64,000 bases of DNA. Origin: Chryseobacterium aquifrigidense. GTDB lineage: Bacteria > Bacteroidota > Bacteroidia > Flavobacteriales > Weeksellaceae. Below, piece after piece: positions 26,287 to 35,242 of this stretch. The stretch lies in NCBI RefSeq assembly GCF_006716485.1, contig NZ_VFPD01000003.1, forward strand, positions 361,053 through 425,052, read 5' to 3'. A program made the translations under genes and the position numbers. Numbering within the stretch: the stretch's first letter is position 1; every line of letters starts with the position of its first letter. The notes beneath the pieces were generated by a model that did no database searches, had not been told where the DNA came from, and worked only from the letters and a program-made list of their open reading frames with translations.

Positions 26287-27141
26287 TTAATTTTTATCTA
26301 ACCACGAATGTACAAGTTCAGAATGATCTTTCACCCATTCTTTGGCCGTAGCTTCTTTATTTTTACTCTGTTCCATTTTCATTAAAAGATCGGACATGTT
26401 TCCATCATCAAAATGAAGTTTAGAAAAGAATTTTGCCAATTCCGGATGATCTTTAGCAAAGCTTTTTCTGGAATAGGTTTTAATCTGTTCTGCTTCTCCA
26501 TATATTTTTTTTGGATCATCAAGAAACTTAAGCTTCATTTTTCCAAACATCCAGTGAGGCTGCCATCCGGTTACCACAATCCATTCTTTTCGTTGTATGG
26601 CATTCTGTAATTCGGTGATCATGGCAATGGTAGAGGAGTTGATCTGTTGATAATCCAGTTGATAATCAATAATTGCTTTGTCTGTTCCGGTGGTTAATCC
26701 CGCTCCTTTTTCAATTCCAATAATTCTGTGATTGAATTGATCTTTATGTTGATTAAGTTCTTCAATAGAGTTCACAGGAACATACTCCGGTACGACTAAT
26801 CCTATACGGCCGTTGTCATAATTGGTTCCAAGATGAGCCAGTCCCGGAAATTTAGCAAGCTTTTTAGCATGGGTGTAAGGAAGCCAGACTCCCATGAAAA
26901 GGTCTGTATCTTCATTATTCATCGAAGCCAGAATCATATCCGTTGAGGCTTTTTGAATAATAACGTGATATCCTTGCTCATCCAGAATAGCTTTTGTAAC
27001 GTGCGTCATTGCCACATCTTCCGCCCAGCCGTCTACCATTCCGATGGTAATATATTTAGAGTTTTTTATGTTTTCGCACGAACTTAATGCTGTACATAGT
27101 AACATTAAAACGGGAAAAAACAGATATTTTAATTGTTTCAT
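26287..27141 (-). CDS. proX: Glycine betaine/proline ABC transporter, substrate-binding lipoprotein
   Basis: The 284-residue protein has a lipobox LSSC (about Cys22) and the ProX/OpuAC fold: ITIGMVDGWAEDVAMTHVTKA (shown in part as TIGMVDGWAEDVAM), MGVWLPYTH, and VVTGWQPHWMFGKMKLKFLD, whose Trp residues usually form the cage for quaternary amines. It delivers compatible solutes to the permease. It is third in the minus-strand operon, 1 bp after the permease gene. Confidence 0.92.
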   Translation of the reverse strand: MKQLKYLFFPVLMLLCTALSSCENIKNSKYITIGMVDGWAEDVAMTHVTKAILDEQGYHVIIQKASTDMILASMNNEDTDLFMGVWLPYTHAKKLAKFPGLAHLGTNYDNGRIGLVVPEYVPVNSIEELNQHKDQFNHRIIGIEKGAGLTTGTDKAIIDYQLDYQQINSSTIAMITELQNAIQRKEWIVVTGWQPHWMFGKMKLKFLDDPKKIYGEAEQIKTYSRKSFAKDHPELAKFFSKLHFDDGNMSDLLMKMEQSKNKEATAKEWVKDHSELVHSWLDKN

Positions 27142-27142
27142 C

Positions 27143-27970
27143 TTATTGCTTTTTCTTTACAAATCCCTGGGTAATCCTGTCGAGGATAATGGCTAAAATC
27201 ACAACGGATAATCCGCTTTCAAATCCTAATCCGATATCCAGATTATTAATTCCTTCCAGTACTTTTTCACCTAAACCACCTGCAGCAATCATTCCTGCGA
27301 TCACCACCATGGATAAGGATAACAGTATGGTTTGATTGATTCCTGTTAAGATCGTTTTCATTGCTAAAGGAAGCTCTACTTTAAACAAAATCTGTCGGTT
27401 GGTTGCTCCAAAAGCTCTGGCTGCTTCCACAATGTCTTTCGGAACGGCTTCAATTCCCAACGCTGTTAATCGTACCGCGGGCGGCATGGCAAAAATGATG
27501 GTTGCAAAAGCACCGGGCACTTTACCAATACTGAAAAACAGTACAGCAGGAATCAGGTAGACAAATGCGGGCATTGTCTGCATCAAATCCAGTAAAGGAC
27601 GAATGATTTTGTCGGCTATTTTGCTTTTAGCTGCTAAAATTCCCAGAGGAATAGAAAGGATAAGGGCAGTAATGGTGGACACAAAAATAAGTGCCAGCGT
27701 TTCCATCGTTTCTTTCCATAATCCCATTAAAAATATTAAGCTTAATCCGGCTGCGGTTACCACAGCAATACCTTTTCCGGCTTTCCATAATGCCAAAAGG
27801 GTAAAAAAGAGAATGATTACATAAAAAGGAGTGTTTGTTAATACCCATTCAATCCCCATGATAGAGGAGTTTCCTACATGTTTTATAACATCAAATACAG
27901 GTTTTCCATTTTCTGTGAGCCAATTGATTGCAGTTTCTACATATTGACCTATATCTATAGTTTTATTCAT
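27143..27970 (-). CDS. proW: Glycine betaine/proline ABC transporter, permease
   Basis: The 275-residue membrane protein has about six helices and the ABC permease EAA-like loop EAARAFGATNRQILFKVELPLAMKTI (quoted partly: EAARAFGATNRQILF, about 180-194). TMPAFVYLIPAVLFF is typical of ProW/OpuAB. It carries betaine-type osmolytes inward. Its ends nearly abut both neighbours (1-bp gaps). Confidence 0.93.
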   Translation of the reverse strand: MNKTIDIGQYVETAINWLTENGKPVFDVIKHVGNSSIMGIEWVLTNTPFYVIILFFTLLALWKAGKGIAVVTAAGLSLIFLMGLWKETMETLALIFVSTITALILSIPLGILAAKSKIADKIIRPLLDLMQTMPAFVYLIPAVLFFSIGKVPGAFATIIFAMPPAVRLTALGIEAVPKDIVEAARAFGATNRQILFKVELPLAMKTILTGINQTILLSLSMVVIAGMIAAGGLGEKVLEGINNLDIGLGFESGLSVVILAIILDRITQGFVKKKQ

Positions 27971-27971
27971 C

Positions 27972-29222
27972 TTATTGGTTGTTTGCGATTTCTTTTAATT
28001 CAATAATTTCTTCTTCATTAAACTTGGTCGCTTCTATGACCAGAGATAACTGGGTAACAAGACCTAAAAATTTGTTGTCTTCATCAATAACAGCAATGGA
28101 AGATTTATTTTCGGAGATCAATGGCAGCATTTCCTCTACCGTCACTTCAGGATACACTGAAGGAACATTACTGTTAATAATGGATTCTACTGTAGGTTCT
28201 TTCTTTCTGGCTATGCGAACAACATCATTAAGGGTTACAAAGCCTAGAAATTTATTTTGAAAATCTACCACAGGCAGGTTTTCTAATCCGGTAGCTCTCA
28301 TTTTTCTTAAAGCTCCTTCCGGACCATCTTTTCTGAAACGTACTACCGTAGCTTTGTCGAACATCAGAGATCTGGCAGTAATAATTGTTTTACGATCTAC
28401 TTTCTCCACGAATGCTTTCACATAGTCGCTGGCAGGATTGGTTAAAATATCTTCTGCTGTTCCTATCTGTTCTATGACACCATCTTTCATAATGACGATA
28501 CGGTCTCCGATTTTAATGGCCTCGTCCAGATCGTGCGTAATAAAGACAATGGTTTTTTGTAAAGTATTCTGCAGTTCAAGCATCTGATCCTGCATTTCAG
28601 ATTTTATTAAAGGGTCCAGTGCGGAGAAAGCTTCATCCATAAGCAATACTTCAGGATCGTTGGCCAAAGCTCTTGCTAATCCGACTCTCTGCTGCATTCC
28701 TCCTGAAAGTTGGGAAGGATACTGATTTTCGAAACCGTTTAAACCAACAATATCTAATGCTTTCTGTGCTTTTGCATCGCGGGAAGCTTTACTTTCACCT
28801 CTGATTTCCAGTCCAAAACCTGCATTATCTAAAATGGTATGATGGGGAAGTAATCCGAACTTCTGGAATACCATACTCATTTCTGTTCTTCTCACTTCCA
28901 GCAGCTCTTTATTATTTTTACTGGTAATATCATCATCATTGATGTATACTTTTCCTGAGGTAGGCTCATTCAGTCTGTTTAGACAGCGCAGTAATGTGGA
29001 TTTTCCACTTCCGGAGAGTCCCATGATCACAAAGAATTCCCCTTCGTAGATTTCAAAACTGGCTTTATTGATTCCTATGGTACAGCCTGTTTTTTCAAGA
29101 ATTTCCTTTTTGGAAAAACCTTTGTCTAAAAGTTCCTGTGCTTTTTCTTTGTTTTTACCAAAGATGATGGTCAGGTCTTCAACCTTAAGTTTTACTTTTC
29201 GAGTGTTTTCATTTTTTTCCAT
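27972..29222 (-). CDS. proV: Glycine betaine/proline ABC transporter, ATP-binding protein with CBS domains
   Basis: The 416-residue protein has Walker A GLSGSGKST (about 69-77), signature LSGGMQQRVGLARAL (about 167-181) and Walker B EVLLMDEAFSALDP (about 185-198). After about residue 285 come two CBS motifs (LENLPVVDFQNKFLGFVTL; SSIAVIDEDNKFLGLVTQL), which in OpuA-type ATPases sense ionic strength or c-di-AMP. It is the first gene of the operon, behind a hairpin-rich leader. Confidence 0.93.
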   Translation of the reverse strand: MEKNENTRKVKLKVEDLTIIFGKNKEKAQELLDKGFSKKEILEKTGCTIGINKASFEIYEGEFFVIMGLSGSGKSTLLRCLNRLNEPTSGKVYINDDDITSKNNKELLEVRRTEMSMVFQKFGLLPHHTILDNAGFGLEIRGESKASRDAKAQKALDIVGLNGFENQYPSQLSGGMQQRVGLARALANDPEVLLMDEAFSALDPLIKSEMQDQMLELQNTLQKTIVFITHDLDEAIKIGDRIVIMKDGVIEQIGTAEDILTNPASDYVKAFVEKVDRKTIITARSLMFDKATVVRFRKDGPEGALRKMRATGLENLPVVDFQNKFLGFVTLNDVVRIARKKEPTVESIINSNVPSVYPEVTVEEMLPLISENKSSIAVIDEDNKFLGLVTQLSLVIEATKFNEEEIIELKEIANNQ

Positions 29223-29598
29223 ATTCAGAATTTTTCAATTAATACATGATATAAGAAATTGTACACCAATTCTTTATATACTTTTAGTTTTTGTTGTTCT
29301 GCTGATGACAATAAGATAAAATAATTTGCTAAGCTTTTAATAATAAAAGCTTTAACAAAAAAATAATGCATAAGAACCATGAGGTCTTATGTTTATTTAA
29401 ATATTTCAATAGATTATACTCTAGAAAAAGAGTGTATTATGTAAAAAGAAATTAATCTCTTACATAGATTCTACAATTAAATTACTGATGAGGTAATTAC
29501 AGATATGTGTACTGAACAACTTGAATGGCTACATTTCATCAAAATGCTTGCCAGCATCAAAAACTGTATAACAATTTTTTATTGACGGTGCAAATTTA
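29223..29598 (-). promoter_or_regulatory. Candidate long structured 5' leader of proVWX
   Basis: A minus-strand -7 box (CAAATTTA at 29591-29598) lies 370 nt before proV. The stretch between holds five inverted repeats in a row: 29331-29352 (AAGCTTTTA/TAAAAGCTT), 29369-29391 (CATAAGA/TCTTATG), 29415-29436 (ACTCT/AGAGT core), 29438-29466 (TATGTAA/TTACATA) and 29480-29498 (AATTAC/GTAATT). AT-rich sequence gives some hairpins by chance. I recognise no known riboswitch class. No gene is visible in 29223-29736. Confidence 0.35.
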
Positions 29599-29736
29599 CG
29601 AATTTTATATTAAATGGATTTTTATAGTTGTAACTGATTGATTTTCAATAGTATTTTAAAATTGAGAATTCATGTCAATTTTTCCCTTATTACTAAAATT
29701 AAGAGAAGATGAACATGACCCGTATAGTCCGGTAAA

Positions 29737-30102
29737 TTATTTCAGCAAAACAGCAATGATTGCCAGTATGGCAGGAAGTGCCTGTACAAAGAATATTTTT
29801 TTAGTGGCTGAAATGGCACCGTAGATTCCCGCTACAGCTACACATCCTAAAAAGAATAAAGCTACATTGGTCTGCCATTGCGGATCTTTAATCAAAAATG
29901 ACCAAATGAGTCCGGCAGCCAGAAAACCATTGTAAAGACCTTGATTGGCAGCGAGCCCTTTGGTAGGTTTAAACATTTCTGCAGGTAGAGCAGCTTTGAA
30001 AACTTCTTTTCCTTTTGTTTCCCATGCAAACATTTCCATCCAAAGGATATAAAGGTGTTCCAGTGCCACAACAGCGATCAGAATTTTAGCAACGATTTCC
30101 AT
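29737..30102 (-). CDS. DUF1304 family small membrane protein
   Basis: The 121-residue protein has four hydrophobic helices and the DUF1304 pattern: EHLYILWMEMFAWETKG (about 15-31) and NQGLYNGFLAAGLIW (about 53-67). The family is widespread and of unknown function. It is divergent from a Crp/Fnr-type regulator (64-bp gap). Confidence 0.88.
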   Translation of the reverse strand: MEIVAKILIAVVALEHLYILWMEMFAWETKGKEVFKAALPAEMFKPTKGLAANQGLYNGFLAAGLIWSFLIKDPQWQTNVALFFLGCVAVAGIYGAISATKKIFFVQALPAILAIIAVLLK

Positions 30103-30119
30103 GATTCAATATTTTCTCA

Positions 30120-30150
30120 TTGTAAAACTAAAAAAATAAAGTTAAGTTTG
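30120..30150 (+). promoter_or_regulatory. Promoter of the Crp/Fnr-type regulator
   Basis: TTG at 30120-30122 and TAAGTTTG at 30143-30150, 20 nt apart, fit the Bacteroidetes promoter. The start codon is 16 nt further. Confidence 0.6.
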
Positions 30151-30166
30151 AGTATTAATTCGTACA

Positions 30167-30739
30167 ATGGATCCATTCAAAGCACATTTACATAAGTTTA
30201 TTACCATAACTGATGAAGAATATACGTCTATTGTATCTTTTTTCGAGGTATTGGATGTAAAAAAGAAACAAAATCTGGTGCTGGAAGGAGAGGTCTGCCG
30301 GACCATGTATTTTGTAGTGAAAGGATGTCTCAGAAAGTTCTTTATCAATGAAAAAGGTGTAGAGCAAACTACAGAATTTGCCATTGAAAACTGGTGGATT
30401 ACCGATACATTTGCTTATGAAAGACAGATATCAACAGATTTTTCCATACAGGCAGTAGAACATTCTTCTATTCTGGTAATTGATCTTGAGCGCCAGGAAG
30501 AATTGTTGAAAAAACATCCCGTAATGGAACGGTATTTCCGTATGGTCTACCAAAGAGCTTATGCCGCTTCAGAGCGTAGAATCCGTTATTTGTATGAAAT
30601 GTCCAGAGAAGAACTTTATATGCATTTCAGTACATTGTATCCATGGTTTATCCAAAGAATTCCTCAATATCTTATTGCTTCCTTTTTGAATCTTACGCCT
30701 GAATATCTGAGTGAAATCAGGGCGAAGTTACGATCTTAA
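30167..30739 (+). CDS. Crp/Fnr family regulator (cyclic-nucleotide-binding domain)
   Basis: The 190-residue protein has a cNMP-binding jelly roll (about 20-110: LVLEGEVCRTMYFVVKGCLR) followed by a short helical end with YLIASFLNLTPEYLSEIRAKL (about 167-187, the HTH). This is the compact form common in Bacteroidetes. It has no Cys cluster like that of Fnr. It precedes a DoxX and an AhpD-like gene on the same strand and may control them. Confidence 0.88.
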   Translation: MDPFKAHLHKFITITDEEYTSIVSFFEVLDVKKKQNLVLEGEVCRTMYFVVKGCLRKFFINEKGVEQTTEFAIENWWITDTFAYERQISTDFSIQAVEHSSILVIDLERQEELLKKHPVMERYFRMVYQRAYAASERRIRYLYEMSREELYMHFSTLYPWFIQRIPQYLIASFLNLTPEYLSEIRAKLRS

Positions 30740-30781
30740 ACCAGTTTAAGATTTTTACGGATCATAAACCGGAAATTTGTC

Positions 30782-31234
30782 ATGTTATTAAAAGCCAATA
30801 CAATGACAGATATCAAAAATCAATTTCCGCAGCTATTTTTAAGGCTTGCTCTTGCTGTAACCATGCTCTCTGCAGTAGCAGACCGATTTGGATTTTGGAG
30901 CAAAGAAAATTCATCATGGGGAAACATGGAGCGTTTTAAAGAATATACAAGACAGCTAACCTATTTCCTTCCGGAATCTTTGAGTACATTCTCAGCGTAT
31001 GCCGCAACCTTTTTAGAAATTCTTTTTCCATTGATGCTGATCTTTGGATTTAAAACAAAGTTTGCAGCCTATGGAAGCAGTATTCTGCTGTTGATTTTTG
31101 CCATATCCATGACCATTGCCTCAGGACCTAAAGCTCCCCTCAACTATTCTGTATGGGTAGGAAGTGCTGCAGCTCTTTTACTGGCGGTACAGCAACATTA
31201 TTCTTTAAGTATAGATCAATTAACCAAAAAATAA
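30782..31234 (+). CDS. DoxX family membrane protein
   Basis: The 150-residue protein has four predicted helices and DoxX-type sequence (RLALAVTMLSAVADRFGFW, FLEILFPLMLIFGFKTKFAA). An internal ATG at 30803 is an alternative start. It lies 42 bp after the regulator and 8 bp before the AhpD-like gene, so the three probably form one transcript. DoxX proteins are linked to redox or thiol homeostasis in other bacteria; the role here is unknown. Confidence 0.8.
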   Translation: MLLKANTMTDIKNQFPQLFLRLALAVTMLSAVADRFGFWSKENSSWGNMERFKEYTRQLTYFLPESLSTFSAYAATFLEILFPLMLIFGFKTKFAAYGSSILLLIFAISMTIASGPKAPLNYSVWVGSAAALLLAVQQHYSLSIDQLTKK

Positions 31235-31242
31235 TACATATT

Positions 31243-31686
31243 ATGAGCGCAAGATTAAATATTGCAACAGTAGATTCAGCAGCTTACAAAGCGATGATGG
31301 GATTAGAAGGATATTTACAGACCACTTCTTTAACCCACATTCAGAAGGAATTAATTAAAATCAGAGCTTCACAGATTAATAAATGTGCTTTCTGCCTTGA
31401 TATGCACACCAAAGATGCCATCAAATATGGTGAAACACCTCAGAGAATCTTCATTCTGAACGGATGGACGGAAGCAAAAGAATTCTTTACAGAAGAAGAG
31501 CAGGTACTTTTGGCAATGACAGAGGAAATTACGCTGATCAGCCAAAACGGATTAACTGAAGAGACTTTCCAGAAGGCAAAAAAATTCTTCGATGATAACC
31601 AGATCGCTTACATCATTATGGCTATTGTAACCATCAATGCATGGAACAGAATTGCAATAAGTACTCATCTTCCGATTGCAAAATAG
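31243..31686 (+). CDS. AhpD-like carboxymuconolactone decarboxylase family protein
   Basis: I start at 31243 (MSARLNIATVD), just after the DoxX stop, giving 147 residues. The motif CAFCLDMHTKDA (about 51-62) is the AhpD CxxC...H redox centre. Such proteins reduce peroxides or adducts through a peroxiredoxin partner. It ends the regulator-DoxX-AhpD group and is followed by a terminator. Confidence 0.9.
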   Translation: MSARLNIATVDSAAYKAMMGLEGYLQTTSLTHIQKELIKIRASQINKCAFCLDMHTKDAIKYGETPQRIFILNGWTEAKEFFTEEEQVLLAMTEEITLISQNGLTEETFQKAKKFFDDNQIAYIIMAIVTINAWNRIAISTHLPIAK

Positions 31687-31762
31687 CTAAGTCCGGGAGC
31701 GGAGAGATGAAGATGAAGTCAATGAAGACTGCATAATTTACGGATGTTTACTTTTTATAAAA

Positions 31763-31790
31763 ACGGCCTTTCAAAAACTGAAAGGCCATT
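31763..31790 (+). terminator. Terminator after the AhpD-like gene
   Basis: GGCCTTTC (31765-31772) pairs with GAAAGGCC (31780-31787), followed by ATTTT. It lies 80 bp past the stop codon. Confidence 0.8.
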
Positions 31791-31921
31791 TTAATGTAAA
31801 ATTCAAAGTGACAATGTAACATAGTCGATATTAATTCTAAAAATAAATTCTTTGGTTCATTTTATTTTTTTAACTGGAATTACATTGTCTCTCCGAAATA
31901 AAAGTTGTTTGAATTTTACCC

Positions 31922-32106
31922 AACCACAAAAGTCACAAAAGGTTTCATTTTAATACACTCACTTAAGTAAGTTCAAAATGAGACCGCAGGAAAGTTCACA
32001 CAAGATGAAAATCAAAGATTTTCACAAAACTTAGGTGTACTTATTACGCATAAGACCCGGTTCTGAAAAAAGTTAAGTGTTTAAAACTTTTGTGCCTTTT
32101 GTGGTT
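31922..32106. repeat. 185-bp MITE-like element sharing its ends with the GxxExxY element
   Basis: AACCACAAAAGTCACAAAAG at 31922-31941 is matched, with one mismatch, by the reverse complement of 32087-32106. The first 19-mer is identical to the ends of the element at 11983-12462. The interior has no ORF but holds GAAAATCAAAGATTTTC (about 32010-32026), the same hairpin core as the GCAAGG-family repeats. It looks like a non-autonomous or deleted relative. It fills most of the 470-bp gap here. Confidence 0.65.
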
Positions 32107-32156
32107 AAAATAATGAATATAAAAGTTTAAACAACCTCATACTGTAAGCATTTAAA

Positions 32157-33125
32157 TTAATAAATCGCCACAGGATTCACATTCACCTGCGTAGAACCTA
32201 CGTATAATGGCTGTCCCAGTACGAATAGAAATTCCCATACTTTTTGTTTCACCAAAGGGCGGCTGTCAATCAGTTCCAGGTTATAAATTCCTTTTTTCGC
32301 CAGCATAAACTGATTGATGGGGAATTCTTCTTTACTTTTCGGGTTAGGATAGACTTCAGAAGCCCATGTATCACCGCCAAATGCTACAATTCCCTGATCG
32401 GCAAGCCATTTTGCAGCATCCATTCCGATGCCCGGTTCTGTTTCTAAAAATTGCTTGTTGTCTTTACCTGCCAATTCCAGCCATCCGGTATTGAAAAGAA
32501 TGATATCTCCTTTTCTTAGGGTAAGTCCCTGCTTCTTTAAAACAGATTTGATATCTTCTACCGTAAACTCTGTTCCGCCGGGTACTATTGACTTTCCATA
32601 ATGAGCAGTCATATCAAGGACTACACCTCGGGTTACAAAAGGAGGTACTTTTTCTACACCCAGTTTTTTAACGCCTTCTACGGTTACAAAATCAGTCGCT
32701 TTATTTCCGTTGTAGTAAGTATTATCAATACCAATGTGCCCGATACCGTTGAGCTGTGTACCCACTCCGGTCCATCCGTTTACCAGTTCGTCATTGAAGG
32801 TAAATTTGTTCGGACCAATACTTTTTCCGCCCTGTTCTCCGGGCTGAATATTATATAAATTAAAACTTCTGTGTCTGAAAGCCGGAAGGTTTTTATCAAT
32901 CGGAACTGCAAGAGCTAAGGTTTTACCTTGTTTCACAAGTCCTAATGCCTGTTTTACAACTTCAGGAGTCAATAAATTAGCGGCCCCGATTTCATCCTTT
33001 GCTCCGTAAGCAGAAGGATACCATGATTGGTCTTCGGGATTGACAAGGGTTTGAGCATTTAATGAAACGCTGTTTATAGTCAATAATGTGGCTAACCCGA
33101 ACATTTTGATCAGATTATTTTTCAT
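32157..33125 (-). CDS. Exported cyclase/kynurenine-formamidase family protein
   Basis: The 322-residue protein has a signal peptide (about 1-24) and matches the cyclase family (PF04199 type): WYPSAYGAKDEIGAANLLTP, GVGTQLNGIGHIGID in place of the usual HxGTHxDxPxH metal motif, and GDIILFNTGW. The altered motif is seen in a subgroup of long family members, so activity is uncertain. It probably hydrolyses a cyclic or amide bond in the periplasm. It is a single gene between repeats. Confidence 0.82.
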   Translation of the reverse strand: MKNNLIKMFGLATLLTINSVSLNAQTLVNPEDQSWYPSAYGAKDEIGAANLLTPEVVKQALGLVKQGKTLALAVPIDKNLPAFRHRSFNLYNIQPGEQGGKSIGPNKFTFNDELVNGWTGVGTQLNGIGHIGIDNTYYNGNKATDFVTVEGVKKLGVEKVPPFVTRGVVLDMTAHYGKSIVPGGTEFTVEDIKSVLKKQGLTLRKGDIILFNTGWLELAGKDNKQFLETEPGIGMDAAKWLADQGIVAFGGDTWASEVYPNPKSKEEFPINQFMLAKKGIYNLELIDSRPLVKQKVWEFLFVLGQPLYVGSTQVNVNPVAIY

Positions 33126-33153
33126 TTTTTATAAGGTTTGAGATTAAAAGAAA

Positions 33154-33331
33154 GGAAGCTGGAAGAGGGGAGAGGGAAGTTGTTGTTGTCCGAGAATCAA
33201 TGGATTGGGATGTTGTCATTCCGACGAAGGAGGAATCTCTTTGTTACATGTAGCGTAGTGCAATAGAAGCTTCCTAATTATCAATATACTAATAGAACTT
33301 CCATCTTCCAGCCTCCTTCTTCCAGCTTTAT
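33154..33331. repeat. Intergenic inverted repeat with a GTCATTCCGACGAAGG core
   Basis: The left arm begins GGAAGCTGGAAGAGGGG, and the right arm (33297-33331), reverse-complemented, reads AAGCTGGAAGAAGGAGGCTG. The middle has GTCATTCCGACGAAGGAGGA at 33215. No ORF is seen. It resembles REP-type intergenic repeats frequent in Flavobacteriia. Confidence 0.6.
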
Positions 33332-33332
33332 C

Positions 33333-34316
33333 TTATATTTCGCTTAAAGCCGAATTGATGAAGTTCAATTCTTCCTGAGAAAGGTCAATAGACATAGCTT
33401 TTGCATTTTCGATGGCTTGCTGGGCATTTCTTGCTCCTGCCAATACTACTGTAATTGCTGGCTGCAGCGTAGTCCATCTTAGTACCAGTTGAGAAAGGCT
33501 GGCTCCTTTTTCCTGCGCAATAGGTTCAATTTTTTCTAAGAAAGTTTTCACTTTATTCAAATCAAACTGGGAGAAATATCCATTTCTGTGGTCGTTATCT
33601 TTTAATTGGGTTTCTTTGAAATATTTACCGGTTAAAAGACCTCTTTCCATAGGGCTGTATACGATAATTCCTGAATTATTTTCTAAAGAATAAGGAACAA
33701 GGTCGCTTTCAATGGCACGGTTCAACATACTGTAAGAAACCTGATTGCTGGCAAGTTTTAAAGTTCTGTTCGCCTCTTCCATTTGAGCCACGCTATAGTT
33801 ACTTACCCCTGCAGCACGGATTTTTCCCTGTTGGATTAATAGTTCCATAGCTTCCATAGTCTCACAAATAGGAGTAGTACTGTCTGGCCAGTGAAGTTGC
33901 AAAAGGTCGATATAATCTGTCCCTAATCTTTGTAAGCTTTCTTCAACTTCTTTGATGATGTTTTCTTTGGAAGCCAATTTATAAACAGGAAGAGTCTTTC
34001 CTTCGTCTTCTGCATCAAAGAAAAATTCTCCTTTTCCGTTATTGCTTCCGTCCCATACCAATCCGAATTTTGTCAAAAGCTGGATTTTTGAACGGTCTTT
34101 TCCTTTGATAGCTTCACCAATCATTTCTTCACTCAGTCCAAAACCATAAAAAGGCGCCGTGTCGATAGAAGTTACTCCGTGATCTAATGATGCATGAATA
34201 GAGTTGATAGAATCCTGCTTTTCATTACCTCCCCACATATTTCCTCCGATAGCAAAGGCTCCGTGTGTGATTGTTGATAATTCTAAATCTGTATTTCCTA
34301 ATTTTCTGTATTCCAT
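33333..34316 (-). CDS. Aldo/keto reductase
   Basis: The start at 34316 (MEYRKLGNTDLELS) gives 327 residues; a longer frame adds 20 unlikely residues. It has the family signatures: SIDTAPFYGFGLSEEMIG with catalytic Asp/Tyr, TKFGLVWD with Lys, and LLQLHWPD with His. It reduces carbonyls with NADPH. It lies with other stress or quinone oxidoreductases (DJ-1 relict, monooxygenase, epimerase, MdaB-type) on the minus strand. Confidence 0.92.
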   Translation of the reverse strand: MEYRKLGNTDLELSTITHGAFAIGGNMWGGNEKQDSINSIHASLDHGVTSIDTAPFYGFGLSEEMIGEAIKGKDRSKIQLLTKFGLVWDGSNNGKGEFFFDAEDEGKTLPVYKLASKENIIKEVEESLQRLGTDYIDLLQLHWPDSTTPICETMEAMELLIQQGKIRAAGVSNYSVAQMEEANRTLKLASNQVSYSMLNRAIESDLVPYSLENNSGIIVYSPMERGLLTGKYFKETQLKDNDHRNGYFSQFDLNKVKTFLEKIEPIAQEKGASLSQLVLRWTTLQPAITVVLAGARNAQQAIENAKAMSIDLSQEELNFINSALSEI

Positions 34317-34340
34317 TTTATTTAAAATTGTTATGTGTAA

Positions 34341-34396
34341 AACCACCCCGTCAAAAATTCTTTGAATTTTCGCCACCCCTCCAGTGGAGGGGAATT
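34341..34396. repeat. CACCCCGTC-type intergenic repeat, copy 1
   Basis: The segment runs AACCACCCCGTC ... CCACCCCTCCAGTGGAGGGG (hairpin CCCCTCCAGTGGAGGGG). An inverted, diverged copy is at 40188-40236. Just beside it, CTTTTGTGACTCTTGTGGTT (34455-34474) resembles one end of the GxxExxY-type element. Confidence 0.6.
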
Positions 34397-34486
34397 CCCG
34401 TCATTTCAATGGTGAGACTTTTAAGAGCTTTTCTGATTTTAAAGAACTTAAAATCTTTTGTGACTCTTGTGGTTAAAAATGATTTG

Positions 34487-35240
34487 TTATTTATTTAATT
34501 CTTTTAAGATAGCTTCTCCAACGCTCTTTGCAGATTGTGGATTTTGTCCTGTGATCACTCTCTGGTCTGTTACCACATGATTTTGCCAAAGGCCTGATTT
34601 TTCAAATTGTGCACCTCTTTCTTTCAGTTTGTTTTCTAATTAGGAAAGGAACAACATCTGTTAATTTTACCTCAGCTTCCTCTTCATTGGTAAAAGCATT
34701 GATTTTCTTTCCATCTACAAGATATTTCCCGTTATTCAGCTTGATATTTACCAATCCTGCCGGTCCGTGGCACACTCCTGCTACAATACCTCCGTTTTCG
34801 TAGATTTCTGAAGCAATATCAGACAGTTCTTTATTGTCTGCAAAATCCCACATTGCTCCGTGTCCTCCTGCATAAAAGATGGTTGAATACTCTTTTGGAT
34901 TCACCTGTGATGGCGTCATAGAATGATCAATCTTGTTCTTATACTCTTTGTTTTCCCAGAATTCTTTGTTTACCGGATCTTTCAAATCGAAACCATCTAC
35001 CGGAGGAGTTCCGCCTTTCGGGCTTACAAAGTCAATTTCATAACCTGCTTTGTGAAGAACTTCCCATGGGTGAGAAACTTCTCCCAAATAATATCCTGTA
35101 TCTTCACCAGTACTTCCTTTTTTATCGTGGCTGGTTACAACGAATAAGATTTTCTTTTTCATATTTTTTGATTTTTTAGTTTGAGCCTGTACGAATCCTA
35201 TGGTAAAGACCGCAAGTAGTAAAAACGCTAATTTTTTCAT
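34487..35240 (-). pseudogene. DJ-1/PfpI family gene broken by a single-base frameshift
   Basis: The first about 200 residues (signal peptide, then KKKILFVVTSHDKKGSTGED and GIVAGVCHGPAGLVNI with the nucleophile Cys) match class I glutamine-amidotransferase-like DJ-1/PfpI proteins of the chaperone/glyoxalase type. The frame then goes wrong at VVPFL. The next frame continues with LENKLKERGAQFEKSGLWQN and QRVITGQNPQSAKSVGEAIL up to the stop at 34487. The total of 754 nt is one base too many for a 250-residue protein. The read-through frame stops early at 34602. It could be a sequencing error; if real, it ends just past the active site. Confidence 0.85.
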
Positions 35241-35242
35241 GA

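Noticed and set aside
29500..29580. A 26-codon plus-strand ORF in the proV leader region
   Set aside because: It has no promoter or conserved feature, and its sequence looks like chance.
34602..35240. Intact, shorter DJ-1 protein
   Set aside because: The last residues before the early stop lack family similarity, and the true C-terminus is intact in the next frame.
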